The position numbers and the translations under genes were made by a program. Under the pieces are notes generated by a model. That model saw nothing but the letters and a program-made list of their open reading frames with translations, made no database searches and was not told where the DNA came from. Positions 12,895 to 24,573 of a stretch of DNA of 64,000 nucleotides are shown here, piece after piece; positions within the stretch are counted from its first letter, which is position 1; the number at the start of each line of letters is the position of its first letter. The stretch lies in contig JACATO010002731.1 in NCBI GenBank assembly GCA_018389105.1, forward strand, positions 1,116,001-1,180,000, given 5' to 3'. The stretch comes from Nautilus pompilius (Eukaryota > Mollusca > Cephalopoda > Nautilida > Nautilidae).

Positions 12895-13270
12895 GAGATG
12901 ATAAAATGTCAACACATGTTGGTTGTGTGGCATTTTTGTAGAAACCAGCAAGCATTTGTTCTTTGCTTGTCTGATGGTTTTTCCATCATGATACTATTGT
13001 AGTGGACTTGCAAATCTTTACACTGGCCAAACCATTTTCCTATTTTTTTGCCATTTGTGTTTGCTAATATGACAGGTTTTTCATTTTTAAACAAGTCTTG
13101 CACCAAAGTTCTTTACAAGATCTGATAACCAAGGGGGACTGGTATCAGATGGTCTATCAATCAAGAATGTTGGGTCCATAATTCATCCATATTGACATTG
13201 ATGTGCATGTTTGCCTATATCCTGTGGTGGTCTGTTTATTTAGAATATAGAAGAGCCATTCATCACAAGT
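12895..13270 (-). pseudogene. coding-like relic, family not recognised
   Basis: The minus strand carries a 65-codon open stretch (13106 down to 12909) containing NEKPVILANTNGKKIGKWF and KPSDKQRTNACWF. Upstream in other frames come RPSDTSPPWLSDL and INRPPQDIGKHAH. Composition and codon regularity are unlike the flanking AT-rich DNA, suggesting a decayed LINE or transposon ORF. No diagnostic motif is present, so I do not name the family. Confidence 0.25.
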
Positions 13271-13570
13271 ATGTTTTTTGATCTGAACAGCTTTGGTGCC
13301 TGAATTTTGCTCTTGGCTATATTATTGATAGTGATTTGTTTGTACCATTTAATTGTGCATTTTTCTGTCTGTCCATGTGCTTGTAAGTATCAGTTTTAAC
13401 TGCAATTTGACATAGGTGGTTCTTGTGCTGCGAGTAGCACTTTTTTCAGTACAGTTTTGATTTTCTTGTGGTTTTCCATGAGGTTAGTGATATCTGCTTT
13501 TCTTTTTTTTTTTTGTATTTGTGTTCAGCATTGTTTAGGAATCATTTCTACCATTAGTATTTCCCACATC

Positions 13571-14950
13571 ATGGTTTTTCTGGGGAAATGATTTATATTT
13601 AATAAATATGTAAGGCTTTCTTGCATTATGTGCCAGGTTTTGCTAGTTTTACACTTTATCTATTAAAGTATCCATTTCCTTAAAAACATAATTTCACCTT
13701 GTAACTTTAGTATATTACTGAAATGTTTTGTTGATAATATAATTTGTGCAGTACATATGCTAATGCTATGTATAGTACAGCTTGCTTCATGTGTATCTTA
13801 ATGTGCATGACATAGATTAATCTGAGGTGCATATTTATATGCATATCTTTTATTTTCTTATAAGCAGACAATCTTAAGAGTTAGTGATTGCCTGATATAT
13901 CCTGCCAATACTGTATTTAGTAAATAAAGGAGAAAAATTGTTGTTTTTTTTGGTGTTTTTCATACTGTAGGAGGTTATTAATTTTAGTTTGATATTCTAA
14001 AATTACCACTATGCATTCTCTTGTACTTTGCTTTAATGAAGATTTCTAATGCAACTCCATTGTCCTAACTCAGCTTATATAGTGTGCATACACTAGATTA
14101 ATTTGTAAATTGGCATTGCCATAATGGTATCTAGCCCTCAGGTTTTATCAGGATGTCTCTTTTGCTTTATGAAGTTTAGATATCAGAAATAAATTGTCTA
14201 TATAATAATAATATTAGTGGTGCATGCTTAAAAAAAAATTTCAACATGGAATCTTATATAAAGTATTGACAAATTTGTTAGGCATGATAAATTTGTGTGG
14301 TTCTGATTGATTGGCAATCACTTAACCTTGATTTTTTACATTTGTATTTTTTAAAATGTGGAATTCTAGATTTAAATTAAAAAAGAAAACTCTTACTAAT
14401 AAAAATGACTTTTGGCTTAGCTTAGCAAAAAAAAAAAAAAACTTTAGCTTGCTTTTCTTTTCCTTGCCACAAATATTTTATAAATCAACATCTGCAATGT
14501 TGTATATTGTTAAAGCATTTAATATATAATTTAAATTATATAGGCAATTTTGTTTTCAAATTTCTTTTGGCTTTTTCCATCGATTAAGTGATTATTGAAA
14601 ACTGCATTTTCATGAATGATTCCTTTATTTCCTTGTGATGTTTCATTTTTCTGATTAGTGCCCCAAAGAAGCCTGCCATCTCTAGTAGCCCTATCATTGT
14701 TCTTGTTTTTAAAAAAAGAGAGAGAAAGAAAGAATAGCTATTGATCATAATTTTGATAGGTTTTTTTTTTTTAGAAATTTATATCTTTTTACAGTATCTT
14801 AATGAACTTTTCCTTGAAATTTCATTAAAAATGTTTGTAAATCTTATCTGTTTAATGTAACTGAGAATAGTTGTGAAATCCTCTTATTACCCTCCATTTC
14901 CAGTGCTGAACTATAAATAGACTAAACCAAATTAGTTCTTTGATAAAGCA
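13571..14950. other. AT-rich non-coding sequence
   Basis: No gene or repeat was recognised. The stretch leads into the balanced-composition island that begins near 14955. Confidence 0.55.
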
Positions 14951-14954
14951 TTCT

Positions 14955-15775
14955 TTATCTCCGAGTGTTTATGAGATTTTATTGAGCTTTTGTTTATCGG
15001 AACGAACATAATCAGCAGTCAATATGGAATGTCATGTCTAGCACGTTGAGCTAATTGATGGCTAAAAATGATCTCTCGAGCTCAAAAGCTCTGAGGCTAA
15101 CTGGTGCTGGTTCGTCATTTTTGTTACTTGCTTCTCCAATATTTCTTCAAAAGAAAAGTATGTTATGGGTTTCTTTCTTCCCACAGCTTTGTCTCTGCCA
15201 TCGTTAAGTGTGCTGCAGTTTTCTTTGATTATTTCATTCTGACGGGGAGCTTTACCAATTTCTCGTCAGCCACTAGGTCTCCATGTTTAGCCTTTCTTTG
15301 CAGGATAATACCGCCTTGCTTGGCGTGTGACATTGAGGAGCTGTCGGCCTTCTATACTTGGATTTGAGTGTGTCAGGCAATCACTTTGGGGGATTAACTT
15401 TAGGAGGATTAGAAGCCCTGCAGTAAATGTGTTTGCTTATCTCCCTTCTTTGTGTGCTCTCCTAATCTTTTGATTTAAGCTTCCATTTTCTTAATGCTTT
15501 TTGAGCCAGCAGATCAGCATGAAAGAAAGCCACTCTTTAAGTCTAAAATTCAAAATGTATTTGTTTGATAAGAATCACAGCAGGGTATTTGCGGATAAGA
15601 GCCCATGATGAATTTACTTTTTGTGGCACTGTTAAACCTGTCCTGGACGGATTGACGACCACAATTGTTTGCCTGTTGTATTTTCAGCCTGCTTCAAATC
15701 CTCGATTTCATATTCAGATTGCATTCCACATGGAAATGCAGCACAAGTATTCAATACCCTGAGTGATCAGTAATC
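14955..15775. promoter_or_regulatory. candidate conserved regulatory island
   Basis: For about 800 bases the sequence becomes clearly less AT-rich, with mixed-base words, no homopolymer runs longer than about six, no terminal repeats and no long frame. It contains several homeodomain-type cores. Two GGATTA sites occur close together in GGGGATTAACTTTAGGAGGATTAG (15391-15412) and an inverted CTAATC at about 15460. It also has GATAAG words at 15568 and 15594. Such islands in a gene desert next to a developmental transcription factor are often enhancers. No comparison was possible, so this is inference from composition only. Confidence 0.35.
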
Positions 15776-18583
15776 TTAGCGATAAGATTTAGAAAATTAC
15801 TTCATTTTCCGACTGAGTAACTCTATAAAGGACATTGAATAAACAATTTTCTCTGATATTTAGAATGGATAAGCCTATACTGGTTGTAGAAAGGGAAGAG
15901 AATTCTGTTAATATGGAAGTGCATTTATTGCTTGGAAAGATTGGATGGGTGCAAGAGACAGTATTAACATTTTAAAAAAAAGAAAAATTGAAATTGAGAA
16001 TAGTTAGAGACTTTAGTTATTACTGTTAATTAGAATATTTACTTAAATAGTTTACAAAAAACAACAAAACTAAACATTACTGTTGATCATAAACAACATT
16101 TCAAATAAATTTGAACACTAATAGTAAGTAAAATGTTAGCATTTCTTTATAGTGTTACACTAAATTGTTTGTATTAGATTAAAATACAAATATTTTAAAT
16201 TTTGGATGTTTGTAAATTGAAAAAAAATGTTTCTTTTAAAAAAGAAAGACAGTTTTGTCAAGAGTAAACTCTGTTCATAATCTGCTAAAAGATCACATAT
16301 AGTATGAAGTGATAAGAAAGTTGCTTCTCCATGTGTTGAAAATTATCAAAAAAACACTGTTTGTAAACTCAGAAGTGTTATGTTGGTGGTAGTTTTAATG
16401 CTTAATTGTATATACTGTGATTAACCATAAAATTAGAAAATGATCTAAATAGGAAGTGGAAACATGTACCAGCCAATAATGCAAGTGCATCCAGCACTTC
16501 ATTTGGGCAGAAATGGGTTTGCTTTATATGTTGTTGTTGTTGAGGGTTTTCATAAGTTCTAGCATGTCCTTGTCATAATAAGATGCCTCTGAGCAAGTTT
16601 AATCCATCAGGTAACTGCTTGTGATTCAGAGTTGTGTTTTTACTGGTGATAATGTTCTGCATATGTTACCATTCAACAAATGTCTAGGCATGACACCAGC
16701 TTGTTACACACACCCACAAGTGTGCTTCTAGGCTTGCACAGAAGTCAAGCATTATCATGTAAATTTGCATGTTAAACATACTGTTTTTTGTTGTTTTATT
16801 CATGTGCTATTTACATTCTTACATTTTGAGGCCAGTGAAGTTTGGTATGAATGTAATTTCTCTTCTCGCACTTTTATCCAGTAAAGAAACAATTTTATTT
16901 CCTCAAAGCTTTTCTTTATTTATAATGAATGTATGGTGTGAGCTATCCTGAAAAATTCTTCAACGATTAAGCTAAATTGCTTTGGAATTAATTAGTCAAA
17001 TTAGTTCTAGTTTAGCAAAAATGAAGTAACTCTGACTCATCATTCATCATACTAAACTAGTTGTGATATGGCATTCATCTAGCAAATCTAAAAGATGAAG
17101 AATAGGCTTTCACTCTTGATGTCAGAATTTCTGGGCTCCACATGGTACAACATTGTCAATGTTTCCTAGTGGAAAACTCTGGTGACTCTTATAGACACAT
17201 TGTGTGACACAAGAACAACGTGGCAAGTTGTTAATAAGGTTAAGGACTTTTAGATGGTCCTGATTATTAGAAAACTATCATCTTTTTTTTACATGGTGCA
17301 TAACTGACTAATTCTGAGTCAGATGGGGTTATAAATATTTTTTTATAACTTTAAAAGAAAGCACAACAATTGAACAGTGAAATGTGTAACTTGGTAATGA
17401 ATCCTGATTGATTTGGACTGACTATTATTAACTTACAAGATAAATAGTGAATGCAGGTAGTTGCTCCCCTGATAAATGTTGAAAGGTAACAAAAACAAAC
17501 CAACAAAAAAATAACAACTTAAGGCAGACAGTAAAAGTCCAAGAAGCTATTTGCTTAAAAACAAAGAACAAAGTTCTCCAAAAAAAAAGTTGGTGTCATT
17601 AAATAAAGTTAAAAGTATGCTGAAGAAGATTAATTTGTACTTAGAAGGGTTAAGCTGGGAGATTTATTGGAATGGCAAGGATGTGAAAAATATTGACTAT
17701 TCTGATTGTCCATCTAAACTCTGATTGCCTAGTCTTGTTTATCAAGGAATTATGTGAAAATCTTACTGCAACATTTAAGATCCTTAAATGATAAGGAGAT
17801 TACTGGCTTAGATTTTTTTGTCAAAAGTGATTTAGTCCATGGTGCGATAGGATGCACACACAAATCTCTGTGGTAAGAATGCAGCCTAGTTCTAGGCTCT
17901 TGGCTTGGTACCTGGTGAACAAGTCTCTGAGGCTAGGTTCCTTGCACCACAAATTATGGGGGGAAAGTAAAGAAACTTCTAACATCCTTAAATCGTCATT
18001 GGCCAATATCAGGTTACAGTATTTCAATGCAGATGTTTTAAATTCATGTTTATAATATGTTGATCATAGTTCAGGCTATGTACTGTTTTGTTGTATCTAT
18101 ATAGAAATTCCTGAATTTTCTTTACTTAGCAAAAGTGAAGAACTGCTGGGTGGGTGAGAGAAATTATTTGTCTGTTGTAAAAAAAAAAAAAACAAACTCT
18201 TTAATAAGTATGTACAAGTCTAGAACTATATTTTATTTTTAGTAGAAATATACAGAATGCTTTTTTTTAAAATTTATTTATCAGATACAAAAAAATTTAA
18301 TGATTATTTTGTCACTTGTCATACAGGAATTAGGGGACACAGCCTGGCTATCTTTTGAATGTTATAGTTGGGATGTAGAAACTTGACAATACCAGGAAAA
18401 AAAAATAAAAGCCAAATTTGGAAAACAATTTTTTTTTTATTTATAATACAAATCATAGCATAATGACATAGGAATTCTTATTGTTAGAGTTTTTATTATA
18501 CTCTCCTACCTTTCATTTTCTTAAAAGGAGCATTGCATTCCAAACCATTTTATTGTATAATATTAAACTTAATTTTCAAATTC
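15776..18583. other. AT-rich non-coding sequence, one coding-like patch
   Basis: Mostly featureless. At 17821-18055 both strands stay open for about 65 codons and the composition is more balanced. Neither translation (for example RYQAKSLELGCILTTEI on the minus strand) has a motif I recognise. It may be a transposon scrap. Confidence 0.5.
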
Positions 18584-18860
18584 AATGGCTGCTGCACTAC
18601 TAAGGTTGAGGGCCGTAGTTTGATTTCTGCTTGATCTAGCATATCTCTCTGGCATGGTTACTCCTTACTCTTTTTCACTGGCCCATTGTGTGAGTTTCCT
18701 CCCACTTCTAACAATGAAGAGTTCTAATAAGGATTTTTCTTTTGGAGTTGGCAGCGGTGGTGGGCCCTTGTGGTGCAGGGTAAAAATCTCTAGCAGATAG
18801 TTGCACTTTGCTCAGTCATCAGGGTAGTTTCCCTTGTAGAGACTGGTGAACAAAAAGAAT
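18584..18860 (+). repeat. tRNA-derived SINE copy
   Basis: Shares the family blocks in order: ATATCTCTCTGGCATGGTTA, TTCACTGGCCCATTG, TTTCCTCCCACTTCTAA, GAGTTCTAATAAGGATTTTT, a GCAGCGGTGGTGGGCCC segment, CTCTAGCAGATAGTTG, and the tail CCCTTGTAGAGACTGGTGAA. The tRNA-like head is eroded. This copy gives the clearest 3' tail. Confidence 0.65.
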
Positions 18861-20220
18861 TTTAGACTAAAAACTAACATAGAGGTTTATTGTTAATCTC
18901 TACTTTTACAGATCCTGCTTAACATTTTACATAGGGTTCGTTAGTTCATCCAAAGAACCATGTTCTTACAGCTTATAAAATCTTTGATCAATTCTACTCT
19001 CCTCATTGTACATTGTTAATATCTCTTCAATCTAACTCATATCATTTCTGATTTACATTTTTTAATGCATAATCCTACAAAAAAAAAACAAAACTTGTCT
19101 TATCATTTTCATTCAACTTTGTTTATTTTGAACCATGGCTATTGAAGGAGCTAATTTGAAAATCATTCATTGATAACTTCTAAAGAAAAATTGATTAAAT
19201 ACATGCTACATAATCTGCTGTAATCATTTTTGCAAGTTTTAACATTTAGCAGTGCAGAAATTGAATTTTACTGATCAAAAATGAAAATACTTATCTCCAT
19301 TTACTTGAGAGAATTAATCAGCAGTGCAATTATTATTTTTATATATTTTTAGTCTTCAAAGTAAAGGAATTATTTTCTTAAGGTCTTTGACAGCATTTAT
19401 GTTTATTACATCATAAGATCATGCCAGGTAGTTTGCCATCTTTTTTTTTCCAAATGTTTCTGTCTACTTCTCTGGACTCGTTTTTCTTTAGTGCACACCC
19501 TTGCTTCAGCCCTGCTCTACCATTCTGAATACATTCTTTCGTTACAAAAGCTTTTTTATTGCAGTTGCTTCAGCAGATACTGCAGTCTGAATGCCATACA
19601 TTTGTCAATATGATTTACTAAGATGCTTTCAGTGAAATCGTTTGAATGTATTACTAAATTTGATTAACTCAAAATTGTATGCAGAGATTTTGAAAAATGG
19701 AGAAGTGTTACGTTTATTTGAATAATCACTCTTATCAAATAATTTCTTACCCCCATCACAACTGCTTCCTCTAAAACAAAGCTGGCTTTATTAGAAAAAC
19801 TGCTTCAAATCAACCACCCTTCAACCAACAGATACACTTAACTATTTCGTTAAAATAGTGCATTGTTGACTATCTGATATTCTAGTCTTAAGCCAGCAGA
19901 GAGAGGCTAAAAGCCAATCATTCAATTTCAGCAGTAGAAAGTATCTGTCCACAGAAGATAATGAAAAATATATGGTGTTATGCCTTTCAGATGATAAAAA
20001 TGATATTTCATTGTTATTTTTTAGAATATCTATTTTTAATAAACTTGATAAATGTAGTCATTTGCAGTCTTTGAGTAAAGAGAAAAGCACTTTATGGTTG
20101 TTCAGATGTTTTTGTGTTTTGTTTTTAACTTCATATAGTGGCTTCCCACTCCATATTTGGTAATCTTGTATGTGTCTGTTAATTTCCTGGACAATTATTG
20201 GAATAAATGTAGTATATGTA
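18861..20220. other. non-coding sequence with two mixed-composition patches
   Basis: Mostly AT-rich. The patches 19460-19620 and 19760-19940 are less AT-rich and lack repeat hallmarks. They could be small conserved elements, but nothing specific is recognised. Confidence 0.45.
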
Positions 20221-20931
20221 TAGTGTTTGTAAAAAGTCTTTGAGGGGTTTAAATGTTTAACTACATAAGATAAAACAAAAATATAAATTGTATTACTAAG
20301 CCAATATGCTTAAAAGTTTTTATGAATTTTTTCTTTTGTTGTTCAGAGTTATGAAACCAAAATGGCGATGAATGAGGAGAAAGTTAACTGCATCTTGTGG
20401 CTTGCTGAATTGAACTTGATGACTACAGTGAAATGAAAGTTTAGTGCACATTACAGCAAGGGTCCATTAGGAGTTGGATGAAGAAGTTTAAAGAGACTCA
20501 GTTAATGATAGAAAACTTCTGGTAGACCAGGCACCAGTCAAGAAACTGTTGCAGCTATTGAAGAAGCATTTTCAAGAAGCACCTGTAAATTGCTTTACTG
20601 AATCTTATAATAACTAAACATTTCTTCCACAACAGTATATAAAATTTTGAAAGGTTTTATCAACAGGACATGAAGCGAAACAGTTCTTAGTCATATGACA
20701 CCCTAACAGTTGGAGAATGTGTTTGAAGCCTTGGAAAATAGGATTAGACACTGTATAACTGAAGATGGTGGTTATGTAGAAGTTTACAGATTTATTGCTG
20801 CATCACACAAAAACTTTAAGCAAATGGCTTTGTAATACAATTTTATTATTTTTTGTTCTATCTTATGTAGTTGAACAGTCATTAAACACTGAAACCTATC
20901 AAAGACTTTATAAACACTTTGTATTTTGAAA
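20221..20931 (+). mobile_element. internally deleted mariner-like element
   Basis: Imperfect inverted ends of about 60 bases bound the element. The left end reads AGTGTTTGTAAAAAGTCTTT and then ACTACATAAGATAAAACAAA; the right end reads back as AGTGTTTATAAAGTCTTTGA and ACTACATAAGATAGAACAAA. TA flanks both sides. Inside, a plus-strand relic begins at ATG 20362 with MAMNEEKVNCILWLAELN, the start of the DUF4817 helix-turn-helix, and ends near 20835 with a C-terminal piece containing RHCITEDGGYVEVYRF. The whole DDE core between them is missing, so this 0.7-kb copy is a non-autonomous deletion derivative of a roughly 1.3-kb parent. Confidence 0.7.
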
Positions 20932-22280
20932 CTGTGCCTCATTCTTTAAAGTCAAGCAATCAATTTCTTTTTAAAAAAATGGTAGGAAACAAGCTGTTTT
21001 TAATCAAGAAAAGAAAATGTGATTGCTACTTTTTTTTTTCTTGAATTAAATATTTAACTCTATGCCAATGAGACCATTTCAATAGTGCATGACTGCATAC
21101 AGTAGTTGCACATCAATAATCAAGTGAATGGATATTGTAGAATGACTGACTATGGATGCTTGTAAGTTGAGGCTTTGGTGAATTTTAAATTTATGTAAGT
21201 ATTAGAAACAAGATTTTCTTGGCCCAAATATGTAGAAAATAGATGCTTTACTCATGAAAGAACCATGAATAGATTAACTAAAATTTAAAACAACACTTCA
21301 GTAAAGGTTTAGGGATATGCTAAAGTTATCATCTGGTTTGTTAGAATTGTAATAGTTGCTTTTCTTTTCTCAACATGCAGCAATGTTGTGTAAAGGCTAC
21401 CTGGAGCAAGAACAGACTGCAGATGAGTCACGTCAAAGACTTATCCTCAATAGTATCCAGGCCCATTCAAGTTGAACTGTTAGGGTAGAACAAAGGAATT
21501 TTGGCACTCTGCTTGTGAAAATTATTAATATACCTGCTTTGAATTCACCAAATAAATTAATTTCTCTTTAATGAATGAATCACTGATTTATACCCAATCA
21601 GATATCTAGTGATTTATTTTTCTCTTATTTTGGCTGAATACAGTAACTTTTAAGGGCCTAGGTATCTGATAATTTAAAAAATTTCTCTCAACTAATCTTT
21701 TTATTGGCTTACTGAATTATTTTTGAGAAATGGCAAAGAATTTTTTTAAAATTTAACTTTCAAGGGATCTTATGACAGCAATGACTTCACTGCTTTAAAA
21801 ACAATATTGACAAAGTATTCTATTGCTAAAGTGTAAAATGAAGCTATGCTATAATTAATTTTATTCTATACTTAAATAGTGAAAATCTACTGTTTCATGA
21901 AATAGCTATAATCTTTTTAAAGAAATATAAATGTATATTAAATTTATTTTAAAATGTGATAAATAAGAAAATAAAATAACATGTTCAGCTAGATTTATAG
22001 GAAATGAAGGCCATAAAGGTAAATATTGATTGGTTTGAATAGAGTTAAACCAGCTAATCTCAAGATTTGCTAGACTTGTTTAATTTTAATTGTCTGATGT
22101 CCAAGATGTCTTTTTCAGATGTTCTGCTGGCAGCTCTTAATGATAAAGTTTTGCTTGGCACTTAGGCAGTGTGACTTAATTTCATTTACTACTGTTTTCT
22201 TGTACAGGTGTAAAAATTGGAGATATGAATATGGCATTTTCATTTGATAGCTTGTCTGTACAGATTAACTTTCATTTCAG
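20932..22280. other. AT-rich non-coding sequence
   Basis: No gene or repeat end was recognised. A slightly more balanced patch at 21375-21490 has no identifiable motif. Confidence 0.5.
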
Positions 22281-22284
22281 GATC

Positions 22285-22680
22285 TCCTGGGACTTTTTTT
22301 TGTTGCATATTTCCAACATTAGTATGCTTTCCTGCCCATCGTGTTCTCCAGACATGAACCCCATTGAAAACCTTTGAAATGAGCTTGATCATTATGTACA
22401 AAATTGTCAGTCATTGCCTCAGACACATTAGGAACTACTTCAGACTTTACAGAAAGGACAGAATAATTAATTTCTCACATGGGTTTTGCAACAATTGGTA
22501 GTGTCTAAGAGTCATAGTCTATCATAGCCTCATACCTATCTGTGTGGGCACACATGGTGCTAGATTCCAAACTCCACTTGTTGACTTTGGATTACTGTTT
22601 GTTGCTTTTATGATTTGTTTCAATACATATTGTCACATCTGTGCAAATTTATAAGAACTTGTACCTGTGAATACATTTAA
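22285..22680 (+). pseudogene. Tc1-like transposase, C-terminal remnant
   Basis: From about 22337 the plus strand reads SSCSPDMNPIENL, then (after stops) NELDHYVQNCQSLPQTH, ELLQTLQKGQNN and TWVLQQLV, closing with LCGHTWC. This is the order of a Tc1 C-terminus: SPDxNPIENLW with the catalytic Glu, ELLxxLQxxWNNIP, and a final RGGHTRY. Several in-frame stops interrupt it. Only the last third of the gene is present and no inverted repeats were located, so it is an old 5'-truncated fragment of a different subfamily from the element at 36739. Confidence 0.6.
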
Positions 22681-22689
22681 AGGTTATCT

Positions 22690-23680
22690 AATTAATTTAA
22701 ATATATCTGTATTTAAAGTGGGAAGGTATGAAATCTGAAATCATTTTCTCTTTGTCAATAATTTTAAAAAAATGTTTCCACAATAAAACACTATTAAAAT
22801 TCAACTTCATACTAAATGTGAACACAATTTGTAATTAATTTTTAATTACCAGTATATTGTAGTAGTGTATCCAGAATCTGCATCATATACTTTAGCAGTT
22901 TTTTTTCACTCTACATCTTTTAGCTATGTGCCAGGATTTTGTCATTTAAAGCTTCATCATTAAATATTAACTTTTTAAAATTATTACAGCATTTGAATTT
23001 TAACACTGGATATTGGCGCATGTTTAAGGCTATGATAATTTGTTACTGCTGGTGCTGAGGAATGGTTGAGAAAGTAGAATGAAATAGAGGGTTTTGTAGC
23101 TGGTAAAAGAAAATTGCATGATTATTTTGTTTTATTTTGATAAAATCATTTCTGTGAATTACTTAAGTTCATTGTAGCTAATTAAATACTACTTCACAAA
23201 TTTTGTTGCTACCAACTTCTGAGTCTACAATTTAATGTAATAAAGGGAATTAAATCTTTCTAAACCTTAGAAATGTGTTTACTCTTCCTAGTGTTATGTC
23301 TTCAGATTACTAGCAGAGGACATCATAATTGAAACAGTTAATGCAGGAAACATCTGCTTCTGGTTTTATCCAGCCATGGTGTTATTGACCTAGTCTAGTG
23401 AATGTAAATCCTGGAAACTAAGAAGCCTGAGTTAATCTGTCTATACATCTAATTTCCAGCTTATGTTTCTACAAAGAGGATTAGGAAAGATAACTTAGAG
23501 TTTTGGTTGCTTAGCAACTTTGGTTTTTAAAAAAAATGATTTCCTAATAAACTTAGTTTGTTTTTTGTTTTTTTTTTGGAAAAGTAAAAAAAAAATTCGT
23601 CAAAATGAACAATTATCATTCTTTCTTTTCCAATAGTTTGAGTAGCTTGTCCATATTAATTGTATAGTAAAGAATAACAC
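22690..23680. other. AT-rich non-coding sequence
   Basis: Nothing recognised apart from poly-A/T tracts near 23561-23595. Confidence 0.55.
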
Positions 23681-23683
23681 ATT

Positions 23684-23965
23684 TTGTGGGCAGGCAACAT
23701 GTTGGTTTACTGGTATACTACTGGACTGCTATAGTCGAGAGTCTTAGTTCAACTCGAAACTGTTTGGTGTACCTAGAGAGCATTGTTTCTTCTTGTTCTT
23801 CACCAGCCAGCTGCATAGGTTCCTTCTGGGCCCTCCAGGTTTTTCCCACATGGAAATATAAGAGTTCTAGTAATGATTTTCTTGCCAAAGGCAGAAGTGC
23901 AGAGCTTTCATGGCACTATGCTTTCTCAGGGTTATCTTCCTTATTGACATTGGTTATGATACAAC
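23684..23965 (+). repeat. tRNA-derived SINE copy
   Basis: A tRNA-like head with GTATACTACTGGACTGC and TTAGTTCAACTCG (B-box-like) is followed by TTCACCAGCCAGCTGCATAG, TTTTCCCACATGGAAATA, AGAGTTCTAGTAATGATTTT and CATGGCACTATGC. These are the blocks of the family seen at 10153. The open frame crossing it is a by-product. The tail beyond about 23930 is eroded. Confidence 0.6.
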
Positions 23966-23989
23966 AATTCACGTTTTGGTTTTTTAAAT

Positions 23990-24573
23990 AATAACTATTT
24001 TTATTAGTGAAAAAATTTTACATTTTAAAATGAATTTGTTTCTTGCAATTTTGAAATTTCAAAAAATAATAAATATGCAGAATTTAATGTAAAATGTGAA
24101 TCCTGAAAGTGAGGAAAATAGTGAAGTAATATTGAATGGCATCCTTTAATATTACCTTTTAGGTATTTTCTACTGTTTTCTGTTTTTTTTTTTAGTAAAC
24201 CACGTATCAGATAGATGTTGAACTAACATGAAATTGTCAAAATTGATGGGCTTAAACTTTGTTAATCACATTCTAAGGACTTTAGAAAAATTTCTATAGC
24301 TAGAGAATTAAAAAAAAAGAAAAAAGAATTGACTTTGTATGAAATTGGGGTATAATAGCAGATAGTTGTGTTTTTGAAAGTATTTTTCTAGATGTACATA
24401 CCATTGAAAGATTTAATGTTTTAAAAATATTAGATCTGAGAATTTAATGCAGAGTATAAAGGTGGAATAGAAAAACATTTTATGATACTAAAGTCAGTGG
24501 AAAAAAAGAAACGGGCATTTCAGAATATGCGTATATGATTTTTATCCACAAAAAGCATTAATCATTAGCTTTA
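23990..24573. other. AT-rich non-coding sequence
   Basis: Nothing recognised. It directly flanks the hAT insertion. Confidence 0.6.
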
